The position numbers and the translations under genes were made by a program. DNA of 64,000 bases from Halobacillus mangrovi (GTDB lineage Bacteria; Bacillota; Bacilli; Bacillales; Halobacillaceae): the NCBI RefSeq assembly GCF_002097535.1, contig NZ_CP020772.1:3698501-3762500 (forward strand). The letters are read 5' to 3'. The notes below the pieces were generated by a model. It was not told where the DNA came from and made no database searches. It was given only the letters and a program-made list of their open reading frames with translations. Shown piece by piece: positions 1-8,753 of this stretch (positions are counted from its first letter, which is position 1; every line of letters begins with the position of its first letter).

Positions 1-943
1 TCCCAAGAAGGTGCGCAGCCATTTCGGGTGCTACAGAATCTGGGGTGGCAACAGAGATGCCAAGCCCAGCTGCACTTACGCCTAGGAATGTCGCAATCGC
101 AAAAGGAATCGAAAACCATGCAATTCCTCCGTATATGTAAGCTCTAGAAGCGGCACTATCTTTACTGGCAATGGCTCTCTGCCAATACGCCTGGTCTACG
201 AATACGGCACCAAAATTTCCTATGATGTTGATCATTCCGAAGAAAAGACCCGGAACGGATGCCATCGTAAGCATGGAAGTAGATGCAGGCAGATTGCTCA
301 GTCCCTCGTATATGGGGTCAATTCCAAACTTGATATAAATCGTTGTAGCAAAAATAGCGAGAATGGCAAATATCATGACGGTATTGAAGTAATCGGCAAC
401 GAAGGAAGCTTTCAGTCCGCCGATCATGGTGTAAATCGTGAAGGTTAGAGGAATTAAAAAGGCAGCAACATAGATGTTCATTCCTGTCAGGGAGTTCAAA
501 GCAATCGCTCCGCCCAGGACAACCATAGCTGTCACTAAGATGTTGGTCATTAAAGCAAAACACATAATTAAGCGGTGATTCTTAACATCAAAGCGCTGGG
601 CGATAAATTCTAAGAAGGTATGAGCGTTTGGCGCCCGTTTTTTTAAATGAATCGCCACAATTGCAAATAGAAGTACTTGAATACACGCACCAGCGGCATA
701 CCAATAAGGACCGCTAATTCCATATTGATATCCTGTCGCTGATGACATCATCAAAGTCGCAGCCCATGTCCACGCTGCGATGATTGAAGCACTGGCTAAT
801 CCAACACCAACACTTCTCCCCGCTGTACTAAATTGCTCTGCTGTCATCGCTTGTTTTCTTCTCCGTTGCATCACAAAGGTAACTAAAGTAAAGAAAATTC
901 CGAAAACTAACAACAAGCCGTAACCAACGTAAGATGGTAACAT
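1..943 (-). CDS. Sodium:solute symporter (SSS family), C-terminus cut by window edge
   Basis: Membrane transporter that should couple sodium entry to uptake of a small solute. The start at 943 follows GGAGGATT and opens with MLPSYVGYG; about 314 codons are present and the rest lies beyond base 1. Several hydrophobic membrane segments are visible, and the run TWAATLMMSSATGYQYGISG with the following KKRAPNAHTFLEF is the pattern I associate with the urea-transporter-like (DUR3) branch of the SSS family. The substrate is a guess from this resemblance. It is transcribed leftward and separated from ectC by about 280 bases holding a palindrome and the ect terminator, so it is probably its own unit. 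Confidence 0.8.
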   Translation of the reverse strand, partial: MLPSYVGYGLLLVFGIFFTLVTFVMQRRRKQAMTAEQFSTAGRSVGVGLASASIIAAWTWAATLMMSSATGYQYGISGPYWYAAGACIQVLLFAIVAIHLKKRAPNAHTFLEFIAQRFDVKNHRLIMCFALMTNILVTAMVVLGGAIALNSLTGMNIYVAAFLIPLTFTIYTMIGGLKASFVADYFNTVMIFAILAIFATTIYIKFGIDPIYEGLSNLPASTSMLTMASVPGLFFGMINIIGNFGAVFVDQAYWQRAIASKDSAASRAYIYGGIAWFSIPFAIATFLGVSAAGLGISVATPDSVAPEMAAHLLG

Positions 944-1105
944 AAGAATCCTCCAATATTTTTAATATGCTGAATAATATAACATATTATGACAGATAAT
1001 CAACATAACATGTAAGGAAACCTAACATAAACACATATTGGTAAGCGTTACCAATTCACTAACAGCACCAGCACCGTATGATTAGAAATTTTTTTAAAAA
1101 ATTCT

Positions 1106-1138
1106 CCTCAGGTCATCCAGAATCTGGATGACCTGAGG
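1106..1138. repeat. Perfect 16-bp palindrome (hairpin) left of ectC
   Basis: Two arms of 16 bases (1106-1121 and 1123-1138, arm CCTCAGGTCATCCAGA) are exact inverted copies around a single central base. It lies left of the ect terminator and upstream of the symporter gene. The right arm extends into a 21-base sequence (1125-1145) that occurs again exactly at 19849-19869. It could be a bidirectional terminator, an operator or a small dispersed repeat; there is no T-run beside it, which argues against a simple terminator. Confidence 0.75.
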
Positions 1139-1177
1139 TGGTAATAGGTAATAAATAGAAATTTTACTCCTACAATC

Positions 1178-1216
1178 TAAAAAAAGAGCGCTTGGACATT
1201 TCTGTCCAAGCGCTCT
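1178..1216 (-). terminator. Terminator of ectABC
   Basis: A 14-bp stem (1185-1198 with 1203-1216, arm AGAGCGCTTGGACA) with a 4-base loop. On the minus strand it is followed by seven T residues, and it lies just after the ectC stop. Strong intrinsic terminator. Confidence 0.9.
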
Positions 1217-1226
1217 ACTTCTAATT

Positions 1227-1619
1227 TTATTTTGATTCCTCTGGCAGTTTATAGACACCATCTTCGTCGTGGATTTCATCGCCAACGAGAGCCGGATTGA
1301 ATACACATACGACGCGGAAATCTGTTTTCGCACGCAGGTAGTGCTTTTCATGGCCGTCCAGGCAGTACATCGTCCCTGGTTTGATTTCGTACTTCTTACC
1401 ATCATCAACCGTTTCGATTTCTGCTTCTCCCTCGATGCAATAAACGGCCTCGATATGGTTTTTATACCAAATGTACGTCTCTGTCCCAGCATAAAGGACA
1501 GTGTCGTGAAGACTGAACCCTACATGATCATCTTTTAATAGAAATCTTCTGCTTTTCCAATTGTCATCTTTTACTTCACGTTCTGTGTTAATGAGATCTT
1601 CCAATTTAATTACCTTCAT
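1227..1619 (-). CDS. ectC: L-ectoine synthase EctC
   Basis: Last enzyme of ectoine synthesis: closes N-gamma-acetyl-diaminobutyrate to the compatible solute ectoine in the cytoplasm. 130 residues, the usual size. The protein begins MKVIKLEDL and has the cupin-type core ([19 protein letters not shown], then [14 protein letters not shown] and HEKHYLRA) typical of EctC. The start codon overlaps the ectB stop in an ATGA junction at 1616-1619, so the two are translationally coupled. Third gene of ectABC, followed by a strong terminator. No ectD hydroxylase gene lies beside it in this window. Confidence 0.96.
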   Translation of the reverse strand: MKVIKLEDLINTEREVKDDNWKSRRFLLKDDHVGFSLHDTVLYAGTETYIWYKNHIEAVYCIEGEAEIETVDDGKKYEIKPGTMYCLDGHEKHYLRAKTDFRVVCVFNPALVGDEIHDEDGVYKLPEESK

Positions 1620-2896
1620 ACTTTTGCTTCCTCCTTACCTAATACAGCTTTAATGCTTTCTTCAATGATATCCAGACCTTTTACGATTGCTTCTTCTTCA
1701 ATAATTAGCGGCGGAAGCATCTTCAGAACTTCATCATCTGGACCAGAAGTTTCGATAATCAATCCTCTCTCAAAAGCTGCTTCTGCAATTTGGCCGGCTA
1801 ATCCTTCTTTCTTACTTGCGATTCCGAGCATCAACCCGCGGCCGCGCACTTCTGCTTCAAGTTCAGGATATTCTTCGACAAACTGATTTAAACGCTTTAG
1901 GAAAAGCTCACTTTTCTGCTCAATAGCTTCGCTGAACTCATCCGTCTTCCAATGATTCAAAGCTTCTGCTGCTGTAGCGAATGCCAGGTTGTTTCCACGG
2001 AACGTACCATTGTGTTCACCTGGTCCCCATTGATCGTATTCCGGCTTGATCAACGTGACCGCCATTGGCAGACCGCTTCCACTGATGGATTTGGACATAC
2101 AAATCACATCAGGTGAAATACCGGCTTTCTCAAAGCTGAAGAACGTACCTGTACGTCCGCAGCCCGCCTGCACATCGTCAACAATCAGCATAATGTCAAG
2201 ACGGCGGCACAACTCTTCCACTCTTTTCAGCCAATCAAAACTTGCCGCATTGATTCCACCTTCTCCCTGGACAGTCTCAAGGATGACAGCTGCCGGCAAA
2301 TCAATTCCGCTTCCGCCATCCTGAATCATTTTCTCAAGATAATCCAGGGAATCATAACCGTCCATATAGTCATCAAAAGGCATCGCAATGCTATAAGTAA
2401 GTGGAATACCTGCACCATGTCGCTTAAACGAATTACCCGTTACAGAAAGTGCCCCGATAGTCATTCCGTGAAAAGCGTTCGTAAACGTAATCACTTTTTC
2501 GCGGCCTGTTACTTTCCTTGCGATTTTAAGCGCACTCTCAACGGTATTCGTACCAGTAGGACCTGGAAACATCACTTTATAATCCATGTTTCTCGGTTTT
2601 AATATCACATCATTGAACTTTTGTAAAAACTCTGCACGTGCAGGGGTGGCCATATCGAGGCTGTGTAAGAGTCCGTCACTTTTTATATAATCAATCAATT
2701 TCTCTTGCATGGCATCATTGTTATGGCCATAGTTTAATGCTCCTGCTCCTGCAAAGAAATCGATATATGTGTTTCCTTCTCCATCCCACAATTGAGAACC
2801 TTTCGCTTTTTCAAAAATGGTTGGAAAGCTTCGGCTGTAACTGCGTACAGCTGATTCAAGATTTTCAAATACGCTCATGTCCATTTGGTTAGTCAT
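1616..2896 (-). CDS. ectB: Diaminobutyrate--2-oxoglutarate transaminase EctB
   Basis: First step of ectoine synthesis: transfers an amino group to aspartate-beta-semialdehyde, giving L-2,4-diaminobutyrate, with PLP as cofactor. 426 residues, full length for EctB. Class III aminotransferase landmarks are visible: [16 protein letters not shown] near residue 112, the cofactor Asp in [14 protein letters not shown], and the Schiff-base Lys in [13 protein letters not shown] near residue 270. The start at 2896 is preceded by an AGGAGGACC ribosome-binding site, 18 bases after the ectA stop. The 3' end overlaps ectC by 4 bases. Confidence 0.96.
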   Translation of the reverse strand: MTNQMDMSVFENLESAVRSYSRSFPTIFEKAKGSQLWDGEGNTYIDFFAGAGALNYGHNNDAMQEKLIDYIKSDGLLHSLDMATPARAEFLQKFNDVILKPRNMDYKVMFPGPTGTNTVESALKIARKVTGREKVITFTNAFHGMTIGALSVTGNSFKRHGAGIPLTYSIAMPFDDYMDGYDSLDYLEKMIQDGGSGIDLPAAVILETVQGEGGINAASFDWLKRVEELCRRLDIMLIVDDVQAGCGRTGTFFSFEKAGISPDVICMSKSISGSGLPMAVTLIKPEYDQWGPGEHNGTFRGNNLAFATAAEALNHWKTDEFSEAIEQKSELFLKRLNQFVEEYPELEAEVRGRGLMLGIASKKEGLAGQIAEAAFERGLIIETSGPDDEVLKMLPPLIIEEEAIVKGLDIIEESIKAVLGKEEAKV

Positions 2897-2914
2897 TTAG
2901 ATTAGGTCCTCCTA

Positions 2915-3424
2915 TTATTTTAGTGGTCCGATTCTGAATGTATTTTCTTGTTCATGATCGTTCTCATCACCCGGAAAATCATCTTCGCTGAAACACACAC
3001 TAATGTCACAAGGGACGTCTTTACTGTTTGCGTACCCTTTAAAAAGCTTTTGCGAAGGAATATTGGAAGGTGAAACAGTAGCTTCAATATACTTCACGTC
3101 ACGACAGAAGCGACGCTCCAATATATGATCGATCATTTTAGTCGCCAGACCTTGGCCTCTCTCTGATTTAGCGACAGCTACCTGCCAGATGAATAAAGTA
3201 TCCGGTGAAGATGGGTTTATAAAACCGGATATAAATCCAACTGTATCTTCTCCATCTTTCACTACTACTGAGGTTTCATTGAAATATTCACACCACAGCA
3301 AGTAGCTGTAGGAGGAATTCAAGTCGAGGATAGGGATATCCTCAATCAGCTCATAAGCCGATGCCCCATCCGATTTTTCTGGTTTGGAAAATTGATAGTT
3401 TACATTTTTGGCCGTTGTTTGGAT
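2915..3424 (-). CDS. ectA: Diaminobutyrate acetyltransferase EctA, probable ATC start codon
   Basis: GNAT-family enzyme that acetylates diaminobutyrate, the second step of ectoine synthesis. Landmarks are LDLNSSYSYLLWCEYF and the acetyl-CoA loop ERGQGLATKM. The first canonical start codon in frame is a TTG at 3320-3322, which would remove the conserved N-terminal strand and helix. The frame stays open further upstream, and its translation (XQTTAKNVNYQFSKPEKSDG, then AYELIEDIPI) looks like a normal EctA N-terminus. The only fitting start is ATC at 3422-3424, 5 bases after an AGGTG ribosome-binding site. From ATC the protein has 169 residues, typical for EctA. An in-frame TGA lies 5 codons before the ATC. 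A sequencing error of ATG to ATC is the alternative. Confidence 0.85.
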   Translation of the reverse strand: MQTTAKNVNYQFSKPEKSDGASAYELIEDIPILDLNSSYSYLLWCEYFNETSVVVKDGEDTVGFISGFINPSSPDTLFIWQVAVAKSERGQGLATKMIDHILERRFCRDVKYIEATVSPSNIPSQKLFKGYANSKDVPCDISVCFSEDDFPGDENDHEQENTFRIGPLK

Positions 3425-3472
3425 AAAATCACCTCAAGTTTTTTCTGAAATTTCTGGCAAGTGCACATTTAG

Positions 3473-3501
3473 ACATTAATAAAGCTACTCAATTTAGTCA
3501 A
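3473..3501 (-). promoter_or_regulatory. Candidate sigma-A promoter of ectABC
   Basis: On the minus strand TTGACT (3501-3496), a 17-base spacer and TAATGT (3478-3473). Just upstream (3502-3519) lies a short inverted repeat with arms CCGCT/AGCGG that could be an operator. The start of transcription would fall about 45 bases before the ectA ATC. Confidence 0.45.
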
Positions 3502-3660
3502 AGCCGCTTAACAGCGGTTTATGAAGCAAAGTCTTGAAAAACAGAAGTGAATGGTAATTTTTAGGGTGATTGCTTTAGTAAAGGCTGTTATAAGCGCATA
3601 TTCTCTACTTTTTATAAATGTCCCTATTAAAACTCCTATTACATGAAGGGTTTAGAACAT

Positions 3661-3688
3661 TTGAACTATTTTGTAAAAAGTTTATGAA
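3661..3688 (+). promoter_or_regulatory. Candidate promoter of the BCCT transporter gene
   Basis: TTGAAC at 3661, a 16-base spacer and TATGAA at 3683-3688 on the plus strand. It would give a leader of about 210 bases containing the terminator-like hairpin at 3760-3797. Confidence 0.35.
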
Positions 3689-3759
3689 TTAATAAAAACG
3701 GCCTATATGCGCTCGGGGCAATATTTCACCGGATTTCATGGTAAGACTTTTCACACACA

Positions 3760-3797
3760 AAAGAGACTGTCTTTCGCCAGAGACTCTCTTTTTTTGG
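3760..3797 (+). terminator. Terminator-like hairpin in the leader of the BCCT gene
   Basis: Stem AAAGAGA(CT)GTCT pairing with AGACTCTCTTT, two bulged bases, then a run of T residues to 3795. It lies 110 bases before the transporter start with no recognisable gene upstream on this strand. It may be a leader terminator (attenuator) or the end of an untranslated RNA. No known riboswitch consensus was recognised between 3690 and 3760. Confidence 0.55.
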
Positions 3798-3907
3798 AGC
3801 TCTTTCCGAACGCTTTTGTTTAGGCACCCATCCTATGGGTATAGGAATAGATGTAGAACAACAGTGAATTTTGTCTTTTGGATGGAATTCGCGGGAAGGA
3901 GAGTGGA

Positions 3908-5422
3908 ATGAAAAAGATCACTTCTGTATTTTGGATTACGTTAGCCATTACACTAGCTGCATCGTTTTGGGGTGCCCTTGCTCCAAAAAGTTTCGAGAGC
4001 ATTTCTGCTAATGTGAAGGGCTACATATCCGTTCATTTCGGCTGGTATTATCTATTAATTGTCACGTTGTTTGTCATTGTTTGTTTGTATTTAATCTTTA
4101 GCCCTTACGGAAAGATTAAACTTGGTAAACCTGATGATAAACCTGATTACAGTTATTCTACATGGTTTGCGATGCTCTTTAGCGCAGGCATGGGAATTGG
4201 ACTTGTGTTTTATGGGGCCGCCTCACCTATATCCCACTATATAAAAACCCCTCCCCTTGCTGAACCAGGAACAACAGAAGCCATCCGTGATTCAATGCGC
4301 ATCACTTTTTTCCATTACGGGGTTCACGCATGGGCCATTTACGCAATTGTTGCTTTAGTGCTTGCCTATTTTAAATTCAGGCACGGGAAACCTGGTTTAA
4401 TCAGCGCCACCTTAGAACCGGTTTTTGGTGACAAAATGAAAGGTGGCTGGGGAAAAGCTATTGACGTCATCGCCGTCTTCGCAACCATAGTCGGTGTTGC
4501 GACAACACTAGGGTTTGGTGCGGCTCAGATCAATGGAGGATTTACGTACTTACTAGGGATTGAGAAGCAGTTCTGGATCCAGCTTGTTATTATCGCTGTG
4601 GTAACAGTCCTATTTATGCTGTCCGCCTACACAGGACTTAGTAAAGGGATTAAATACTTAAGTAACGCAAATATGGCATTGGCAGCCATTCTTTTTTTCA
4701 CTATGCTGGCTATCGGTCCTACTGTCTATATCGCTAACACATTCACAGATACGTTGGGATCGTACATCCAGACGCTGCCTACGGAAAGTTTACGTCTGAA
4801 TCCTAATGATGCCGAAGAAAAGCAATGGATCATGGACTGGACGGTATTTTTCTGGGCATGGTGGATCGCCTGGGCTCCCTTTGTAGGAATCTTCATCGCC
4901 CGCGTGTCAAAAGGCCGCTCCATTAGAGAATTTTTATCCGGTGTTCTTCTTGTCCCTTCTGTTGTCAGCTTCCTATGGATGACAGCATTCGGAGCAACAG
5001 GGATTAAAACTCAGCAAAATGGTGCGGACATCGCAAGCCTTCCAGATGAACAAGCTTTATTTGGTGTTTTCGATCAGTTCCCTATGAGTGTCTTTTTGTC
5101 AATCGTAGCGATGATGCTTGTTGGAACATTCTTTATTACATCAGCTGACTCAGCGACTTTCGTACTTGGAATGCAGACGACAAACGGATCGCTGAACCCT
5201 CCTAAAACCGTGAAGTTTGCCTGGGGTGTTGCCCAATCCACAATTGCTGCTGTACTGCTATACACCGGCGGATTGACAGCCTTACAGAATGCGTTAATTT
5301 CTGCCGCCTTTCCGTTCTCGTTTATTATGCTGCTAATGGTGTTCTCCTTATTTAAGGCGCTGAACGCGGATAAACGTGCACTTGAGAAAGGTTATGATAA
5401 AACAGAGAATAAGTCTGCTTAA
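3908..5422 (+). CDS. BCCT family compatible-solute transporter
   Basis: Sodium-coupled uptake of quaternary-ammonium or related osmolytes (glycine betaine, choline, carnitine or DMSP type) across the cytoplasmic membrane. 504 residues with about 12 membrane segments. The family signature DWTVFFWAWWIAWAPF is present near residue 310, and the substrate loop reads MGIGLVFYGAASPISHY near residue 95 rather than the more common FWGVAEP, so the exact substrate is uncertain. The start at 3908 is chosen because GGAAGGAGAG precedes it; an upstream in-frame ATG at 3878 has no ribosome-binding site. It lies divergent from ectABC, which fits an osmoadaptation locus. Confidence 0.92.
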   Translation: MKKITSVFWITLAITLAASFWGALAPKSFESISANVKGYISVHFGWYYLLIVTLFVIVCLYLIFSPYGKIKLGKPDDKPDYSYSTWFAMLFSAGMGIGLVFYGAASPISHYIKTPPLAEPGTTEAIRDSMRITFFHYGVHAWAIYAIVALVLAYFKFRHGKPGLISATLEPVFGDKMKGGWGKAIDVIAVFATIVGVATTLGFGAAQINGGFTYLLGIEKQFWIQLVIIAVVTVLFMLSAYTGLSKGIKYLSNANMALAAILFFTMLAIGPTVYIANTFTDTLGSYIQTLPTESLRLNPNDAEEKQWIMDWTVFFWAWWIAWAPFVGIFIARVSKGRSIREFLSGVLLVPSVVSFLWMTAFGATGIKTQQNGADIASLPDEQALFGVFDQFPMSVFLSIVAMMLVGTFFITSADSATFVLGMQTTNGSLNPPKTVKFAWGVAQSTIAAVLLYTGGLTALQNALISAAFPFSFIMLLMVFSLFKALNADKRALEKGYDKTENKSA

Positions 5423-5429
5423 TATTAAA

Positions 5430-5472
5430 AGAACTCCCACTCTCAACTGGTAATTGAGAGCGGGAGTTTTAT
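5430..5472 (+). terminator. Terminator after the BCCT gene
   Basis: Arms AACTCCC-A-CTCTCAA and TTGAGAG-C-GGGAGTT with one internal mismatch, followed by TTTTATT. Eight bases after the stop codon. Confidence 0.85.
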
Positions 5473-5548
5473 TGTATCTAGTATTTATTTTAGAAAAACA
5501 CATTAAAGGGTACTATTATAAAAGTACTACTTTAAGGAAGTGATCCTA

Positions 5549-6091
5549 TTGACTATAGGTTGTCTGTTCATTCATGGATTTGGCGGAGCACCTTACGAGC
5601 TGGACCCCCTTTATGAAGAAATAAAAAAACATACCGACTGGATGTTGAAAATTCCTGTCCACCCGGGTCATGACGAAGGCGAGTCATTAAAAGAACGAGA
5701 ATACACAAAATGGGTGAACAGGACTGAAGAAGATTTAAAGGAATTAAAAGAGAGTTGTGACACCATTTATTTGATCGGTTATTCTATGGGTGGTGTAATG
5801 GCTGCTTATCTTTCAACACGACACAAAGTAGATAAACTTATTCTTTTAAGTACATCGGCTCATTATATCGATGTTTCCCAAATTGCCGAAGACATTTGGA
5901 ATATGGTTAAGGATGGATTACGAGGAAATTTAATGGAAAATGACCTATTCCAGAGGTATATCAGACGCATGGGATCTGCTCCTATGAGTGCTTCGATTAA
6001 GTTCCAAAATCTGGCAGACGAGTTTCGTCCTTATTTTGAAAAAGTCCAAACATATGGTCTGCCACGGGACCTGAACAAAGCGACCTCCTAA
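5549..6091 (+). CDS. Alpha/beta hydrolase (carboxylesterase-like), C-terminus missing
   Basis: Begins MTIGCLFIHGFGGAPYEL, with an oxyanion HGFGG motif (residues 9-13) and the nucleophile elbow GYSMGG (Ser79), as in Est30/YvaK-type esterases. The TTG at 5549 is preferred because AAGGAAG lies 8 bases upstream; a GTG at 5540 overlaps that site. Only 180 residues are encoded, whereas relatives have about 240. The part that should carry the catalytic Asp and His is absent, and no continuation was found in the other two frames after 6091. Probably a non-functional, truncated gene. Loss may have come from a deletion joining unrelated sequence. Confidence 0.7.
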   Translation: MTIGCLFIHGFGGAPYELDPLYEEIKKHTDWMLKIPVHPGHDEGESLKEREYTKWVNRTEEDLKELKESCDTIYLIGYSMGGVMAAYLSTRHKVDKLILLSTSAHYIDVSQIAEDIWNMVKDGLRGNLMENDLFQRYIRRMGSAPMSASIKFQNLADEFRPYFEKVQTYGLPRDLNKATS

Positions 6092-6151
6092 AGCTCTGTG
6101 GTGAATTTTTGGTGATGGAGAAGCTTACTGAACAATGATTATAGAGTAGGT

Positions 6152-6190
6152 AAGAAGCGGAAGCTATGTATTAGCCATCGCTTCTTCATA
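6152..6190 (+). terminator. Possible terminator after the truncated hydrolase
   Basis: Arms AAGAAGCG and CGCTTCTT separated by a 19-base loop that contains a further short stem. The T-run is weak. Confidence 0.4.
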
Positions 6191-6300
6191 TTAGGATTTT
6201 CTAGTTATCTAGGAAAATGATGTAAAATACCAATAATTTGTGTTTAATTATGGAAACCTTTAAATTATACTGAATGAAAGCGCTACTTGAAAGGATTGTG

Positions 6301-6732
6301 ATGAATAAAATGTTATACATATGGAATATAGAGAGAATCATAGATAGTATATTGAAAGAGAACAATTTAGATATTAACTATGAAATTAATAACAATTTGA
6401 AAGCTCCGATGAGTTTTAACGTATCGACAAATACGATCAGTTTTAATTATCTTCAAGTGAATGGTTATATGAGTAAAATAAGAATTAAAGAAACCGAAGA
6501 AAACTTGGTCAAAATCATTACTTATCATGAAATCGGCTATTATTTAACGTTTAAGAAACATAGACACGATTTAAGGACGCTTATGTATGGAGAGGATGAC
6601 GAAGTAACAGCACTGCAATCTGAGATCGAGACAAATGCGTGGGAATACGGCAGAAAATTGGTTCCGGAAGATTTACTTGACTCCTATGATCAAGTACGTG
6701 AAAGAGATAGCATGCTGTTGCAGGGGTTATAG
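6301..6732 (+). CDS. Small metallopeptidase-like protein with degenerate HEIGY motif
   Basis: 143 residues, function unknown. The central ITYHEIGYYLTFKKHRHDLRTL resembles the zinc helix HEIGH of ImmA/IrrE-type (M78-like) peptidases, but the second zinc His is Tyr80 (codon TAT, one base from CAT). The downstream helix EIETNAWEYGRKLVP has the Glu/Asn-rich pattern seen after the motif in that group. The start at 6301 is chosen for AAAGGATTGTG just upstream; an in-frame ATG at 6274 has none. No repressor or integrase gene lies next to it, so a mobile-element role is not supported. The zinc site is probably lost. Confidence 0.55.
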   Translation: MNKMLYIWNIERIIDSILKENNLDINYEINNNLKAPMSFNVSTNTISFNYLQVNGYMSKIRIKETEENLVKIITYHEIGYYLTFKKHRHDLRTLMYGEDDEVTALQSEIETNAWEYGRKLVPEDLLDSYDQVRERDSMLLQGL

Positions 6733-6737
6733 GACAT

Positions 6738-6780
6738 AAAAAAGAGAGCTGATCGTTTAATGTTTGATCAGCTCTCTTGC
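6738..6780 (-). terminator. Terminator between convergent genes
   Basis: Stem AAGAGAGCTGATC with GATCAGCTCTCTT. On the minus strand it is followed by six T residues, so it mainly ends the rhodanese transcript; it could also stop the plus-strand gene. Confidence 0.85.
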
Positions 6781-6807
6781 TTATTGGGATCTAAAGCCGA
6801 ATAGAGT

Positions 6808-7107
6808 CTATTTTGTGACTTTTCCATCCCATGCCTGCATGCCACCTTCCATTGTCTTCGCCTGATAACCTCGATCGTTTAACAAATCAGCTGCTTTATC
6901 CGCGCGCTTCCCAGAACCACACACTGTGATATACTCTGTATCTTTGTCGAGCTGATCTATCTTTTCTTCTACTTGGTCTAAAGGGATATGATGAGCGTTT
7001 GGAATCATTCCCTCTTCTACTTCATCCTGTGTTCTTACATCAATTATTTCTGTTTCAGCTTGATCTCTTCGTTCTTTCACTTCATTAGGGGCCACTTTTG
7101 ATGCCAT
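6808..7107 (-). CDS. Single-domain rhodanese-like protein
   Basis: 99-residue cytoplasmic rhodanese domain, likely a sulfurtransferase or persulfide carrier. IIDVRTQDEVEEGMIPNAHHIPL is the conserved entry, and the active-site loop is CGSGKR with Cys63. The start is supported by GAGGAGG 9 bases upstream. Its own terminator suggests a monocistronic unit. Substrate unknown; rhodanese domains of this length often handle cellular persulfide or selenide, but nothing nearby settles this. Confidence 0.88.
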   Translation of the reverse strand: MASKVAPNEVKERRDQAETEIIDVRTQDEVEEGMIPNAHHIPLDQVEEKIDQLDKDTEYITVCGSGKRADKAADLLNDRGYQAKTMEGGMQAWDGKVTK

Positions 7108-7255
7108 ACTTAAAACCTCCTCATTTTAATATCATATATTCACTATTACCCGATAAGGTATATCGAAAACATTGATTCTTATAGTAATAGGGGTTTTTAA
7201 ACTCAGGTATTCAATGTAAGGAGGATGCAACCAATCCTTAGTGAAAACAAGTTAT

Positions 7256-8716
7256 TTAAACCCAACGGGTAGTTAGAACTTTTTTCCGAGTATAAAACTC
7301 GAGCCCATCTTTCCCGTTGGCATGAAGATCCCCATAAAACGAATCTTTCCATCCTGAAAATGGGAAGAAGGCCATCGGGGCCGGCACTCCAATATTAACA
7401 CCAAGCATTCCCGCATCAATGGTTTCACGGAATTGTCTTACATTTCCTCCGTCTTTCGTAAATAGACAGGCCCCATTAGCAAACCTGGATTGGTTCGTTA
7501 GTTCAATCGCTTCATTTAAATTCTTTACTCGACTGATCGATAAAACTGGTGCAAAAATTTCATCCTGCCAAATCTTCATTTCTTTTGTTACGTTATCAAA
7601 AATTGTCGGGCCCACAAAATACCCTTCTCTTTGCGCTTCCTTATCATTACGGCCATCCCGAACAAGAGTTGCACCTTCCTTTTCACCTAATTCTATATAT
7701 TCGAGTGTACGTTCTTTATGGTTTTCACGAATAACAGGACCCAGGAAAACTCCTTCATCCAATCCGTTTCCTATTTTGATCTCGTTTGCTTTTTGAACAA
7801 GCTGCTCGATAAATGAATCAGCTACGGATTCTTCCACGGCCACCACAGAAGCAGCCATGCATCGCTCTCCGGCTGAACCGAATGCGGCATTAAGAATTTG
7901 AGTCGCAGCATTACCCAAGTTCGCATCTTCTAATACAATGGAGTGATTTTTCGCTCCTGCTAAGGCCTGGACTCGCTTTAAATTCTCCGTTCCACGTTGG
8001 TACACATATTTCGCTACCGGTTGAGATCCTACAAATGAAATAGCAGCTACATCTTTATGATCCAATAACCCGTTGACGACCTCATGAGCTCCATGAACGA
8101 TGTTAAACACACCTTTAGGTAAACCAGCTTCTTCAAAAAGTTCTGCCAGACGGTTAGCAAGTAACGGTGTTCGTTCAGATGGTTTTAATACAAAGGTATT
8201 GCCCGTCACGATTGCCATCGGGAACATCCAGGCTGGGACCATCATTGGAAAATTGAAAGGAGTTATTCCACCGACCACTCCAATGGGGTAACGATACACG
8301 CCGGACTCTAACCCATCTGCTATCGACGGAAGCTGGTCTCCCATCATCAAGGTTGGCGCCCCGGCAGCAAATTCTACATTTTCAATCCCCCGCTGGACTT
8401 CCCCTTGTGCCTCTTTAAAGCTTTTCCCATTCTCAATCGTAACGATTTCTGCCAGCTCATCCCAATGATCAACGAGCAGCTGTTGATACTTGAATAAAAT
8501 GCGTGCGCGTTTCGGTACAGGGACTTCTTTCCAAGTCTCGAAGGCTTCACTGGCAGCTTTTACCGCACGATCGACATCCTCCTCTGTGGATATCGGCACA
8601 TTTGCAATCACATCACCTGAGGCAGGATTGTAAACGGCTTCGGTTTTATCTGTCTCAGCATCTACCCATTCACCATCAATATAATTTAGAATCGTTTTTA
8701 CAGTTGTTTGTGTCAT
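7256..8716 (-). CDS. mmsA: Methylmalonate-semialdehyde dehydrogenase (CoA-acylating) type
   Basis: NAD-dependent aldehyde dehydrogenase that turns methylmalonate or malonate semialdehyde into propionyl- or acetyl-CoA. 486 residues, family length. The MmsA/IolA-specific block [16 protein letters not shown] precedes the catalytic Cys in [13 protein letters not shown] (near residue 288). The start at 8716 follows GAGGAGG; an in-frame codon 15 bases upstream (8731) would overlap that site. It lies 37 bases after the iron-ADH gene on the same strand, so both should form one transcript. No inositol or valine genes are nearby, which points to 3-hydroxypropionate/malonate-semialdehyde metabolism as one option. 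Confidence 0.88.
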   Translation of the reverse strand: MTQTTVKTILNYIDGEWVDAETDKTEAVYNPASGDVIANVPISTEEDVDRAVKAASEAFETWKEVPVPKRARILFKYQQLLVDHWDELAEIVTIENGKSFKEAQGEVQRGIENVEFAAGAPTLMMGDQLPSIADGLESGVYRYPIGVVGGITPFNFPMMVPAWMFPMAIVTGNTFVLKPSERTPLLANRLAELFEEAGLPKGVFNIVHGAHEVVNGLLDHKDVAAISFVGSQPVAKYVYQRGTENLKRVQALAGAKNHSIVLEDANLGNAATQILNAAFGSAGERCMAASVVAVEESVADSFIEQLVQKANEIKIGNGLDEGVFLGPVIRENHKERTLEYIELGEKEGATLVRDGRNDKEAQREGYFVGPTIFDNVTKEMKIWQDEIFAPVLSISRVKNLNEAIELTNQSRFANGACLFTKDGGNVRQFRETIDAGMLGVNIGVPAPMAFFPFSGWKDSFYGDLHANGKDGLEFYTRKKVLTTRWV

Positions 8717-8753
8717 TGTATTCCTCCTCATTTTTTCAAAAAATTGTATCGTG

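Noticed and set aside
1094..1492. 132-codon minus-strand frame overlapping ectC
   Set aside because: It is a shadow of ectC in another frame and includes the ect terminator.
3320..3322. TTG as the start of ectA
   Set aside because: It would delete about 34 conserved N-terminal residues and has no ribosome-binding site; the ATC start explains the open frame better.
3878..3907. Longer N-terminus for the BCCT transporter
   Set aside because: The upstream ATG lacks a ribosome-binding site, and GGAAGGAGAG sits correctly before the ATG at 3908.
6301..6732. Part of an integrative element with an ImmA/repressor pair
   Set aside because: No repressor, integrase, attachment site or conjugation gene in the neighbourhood.
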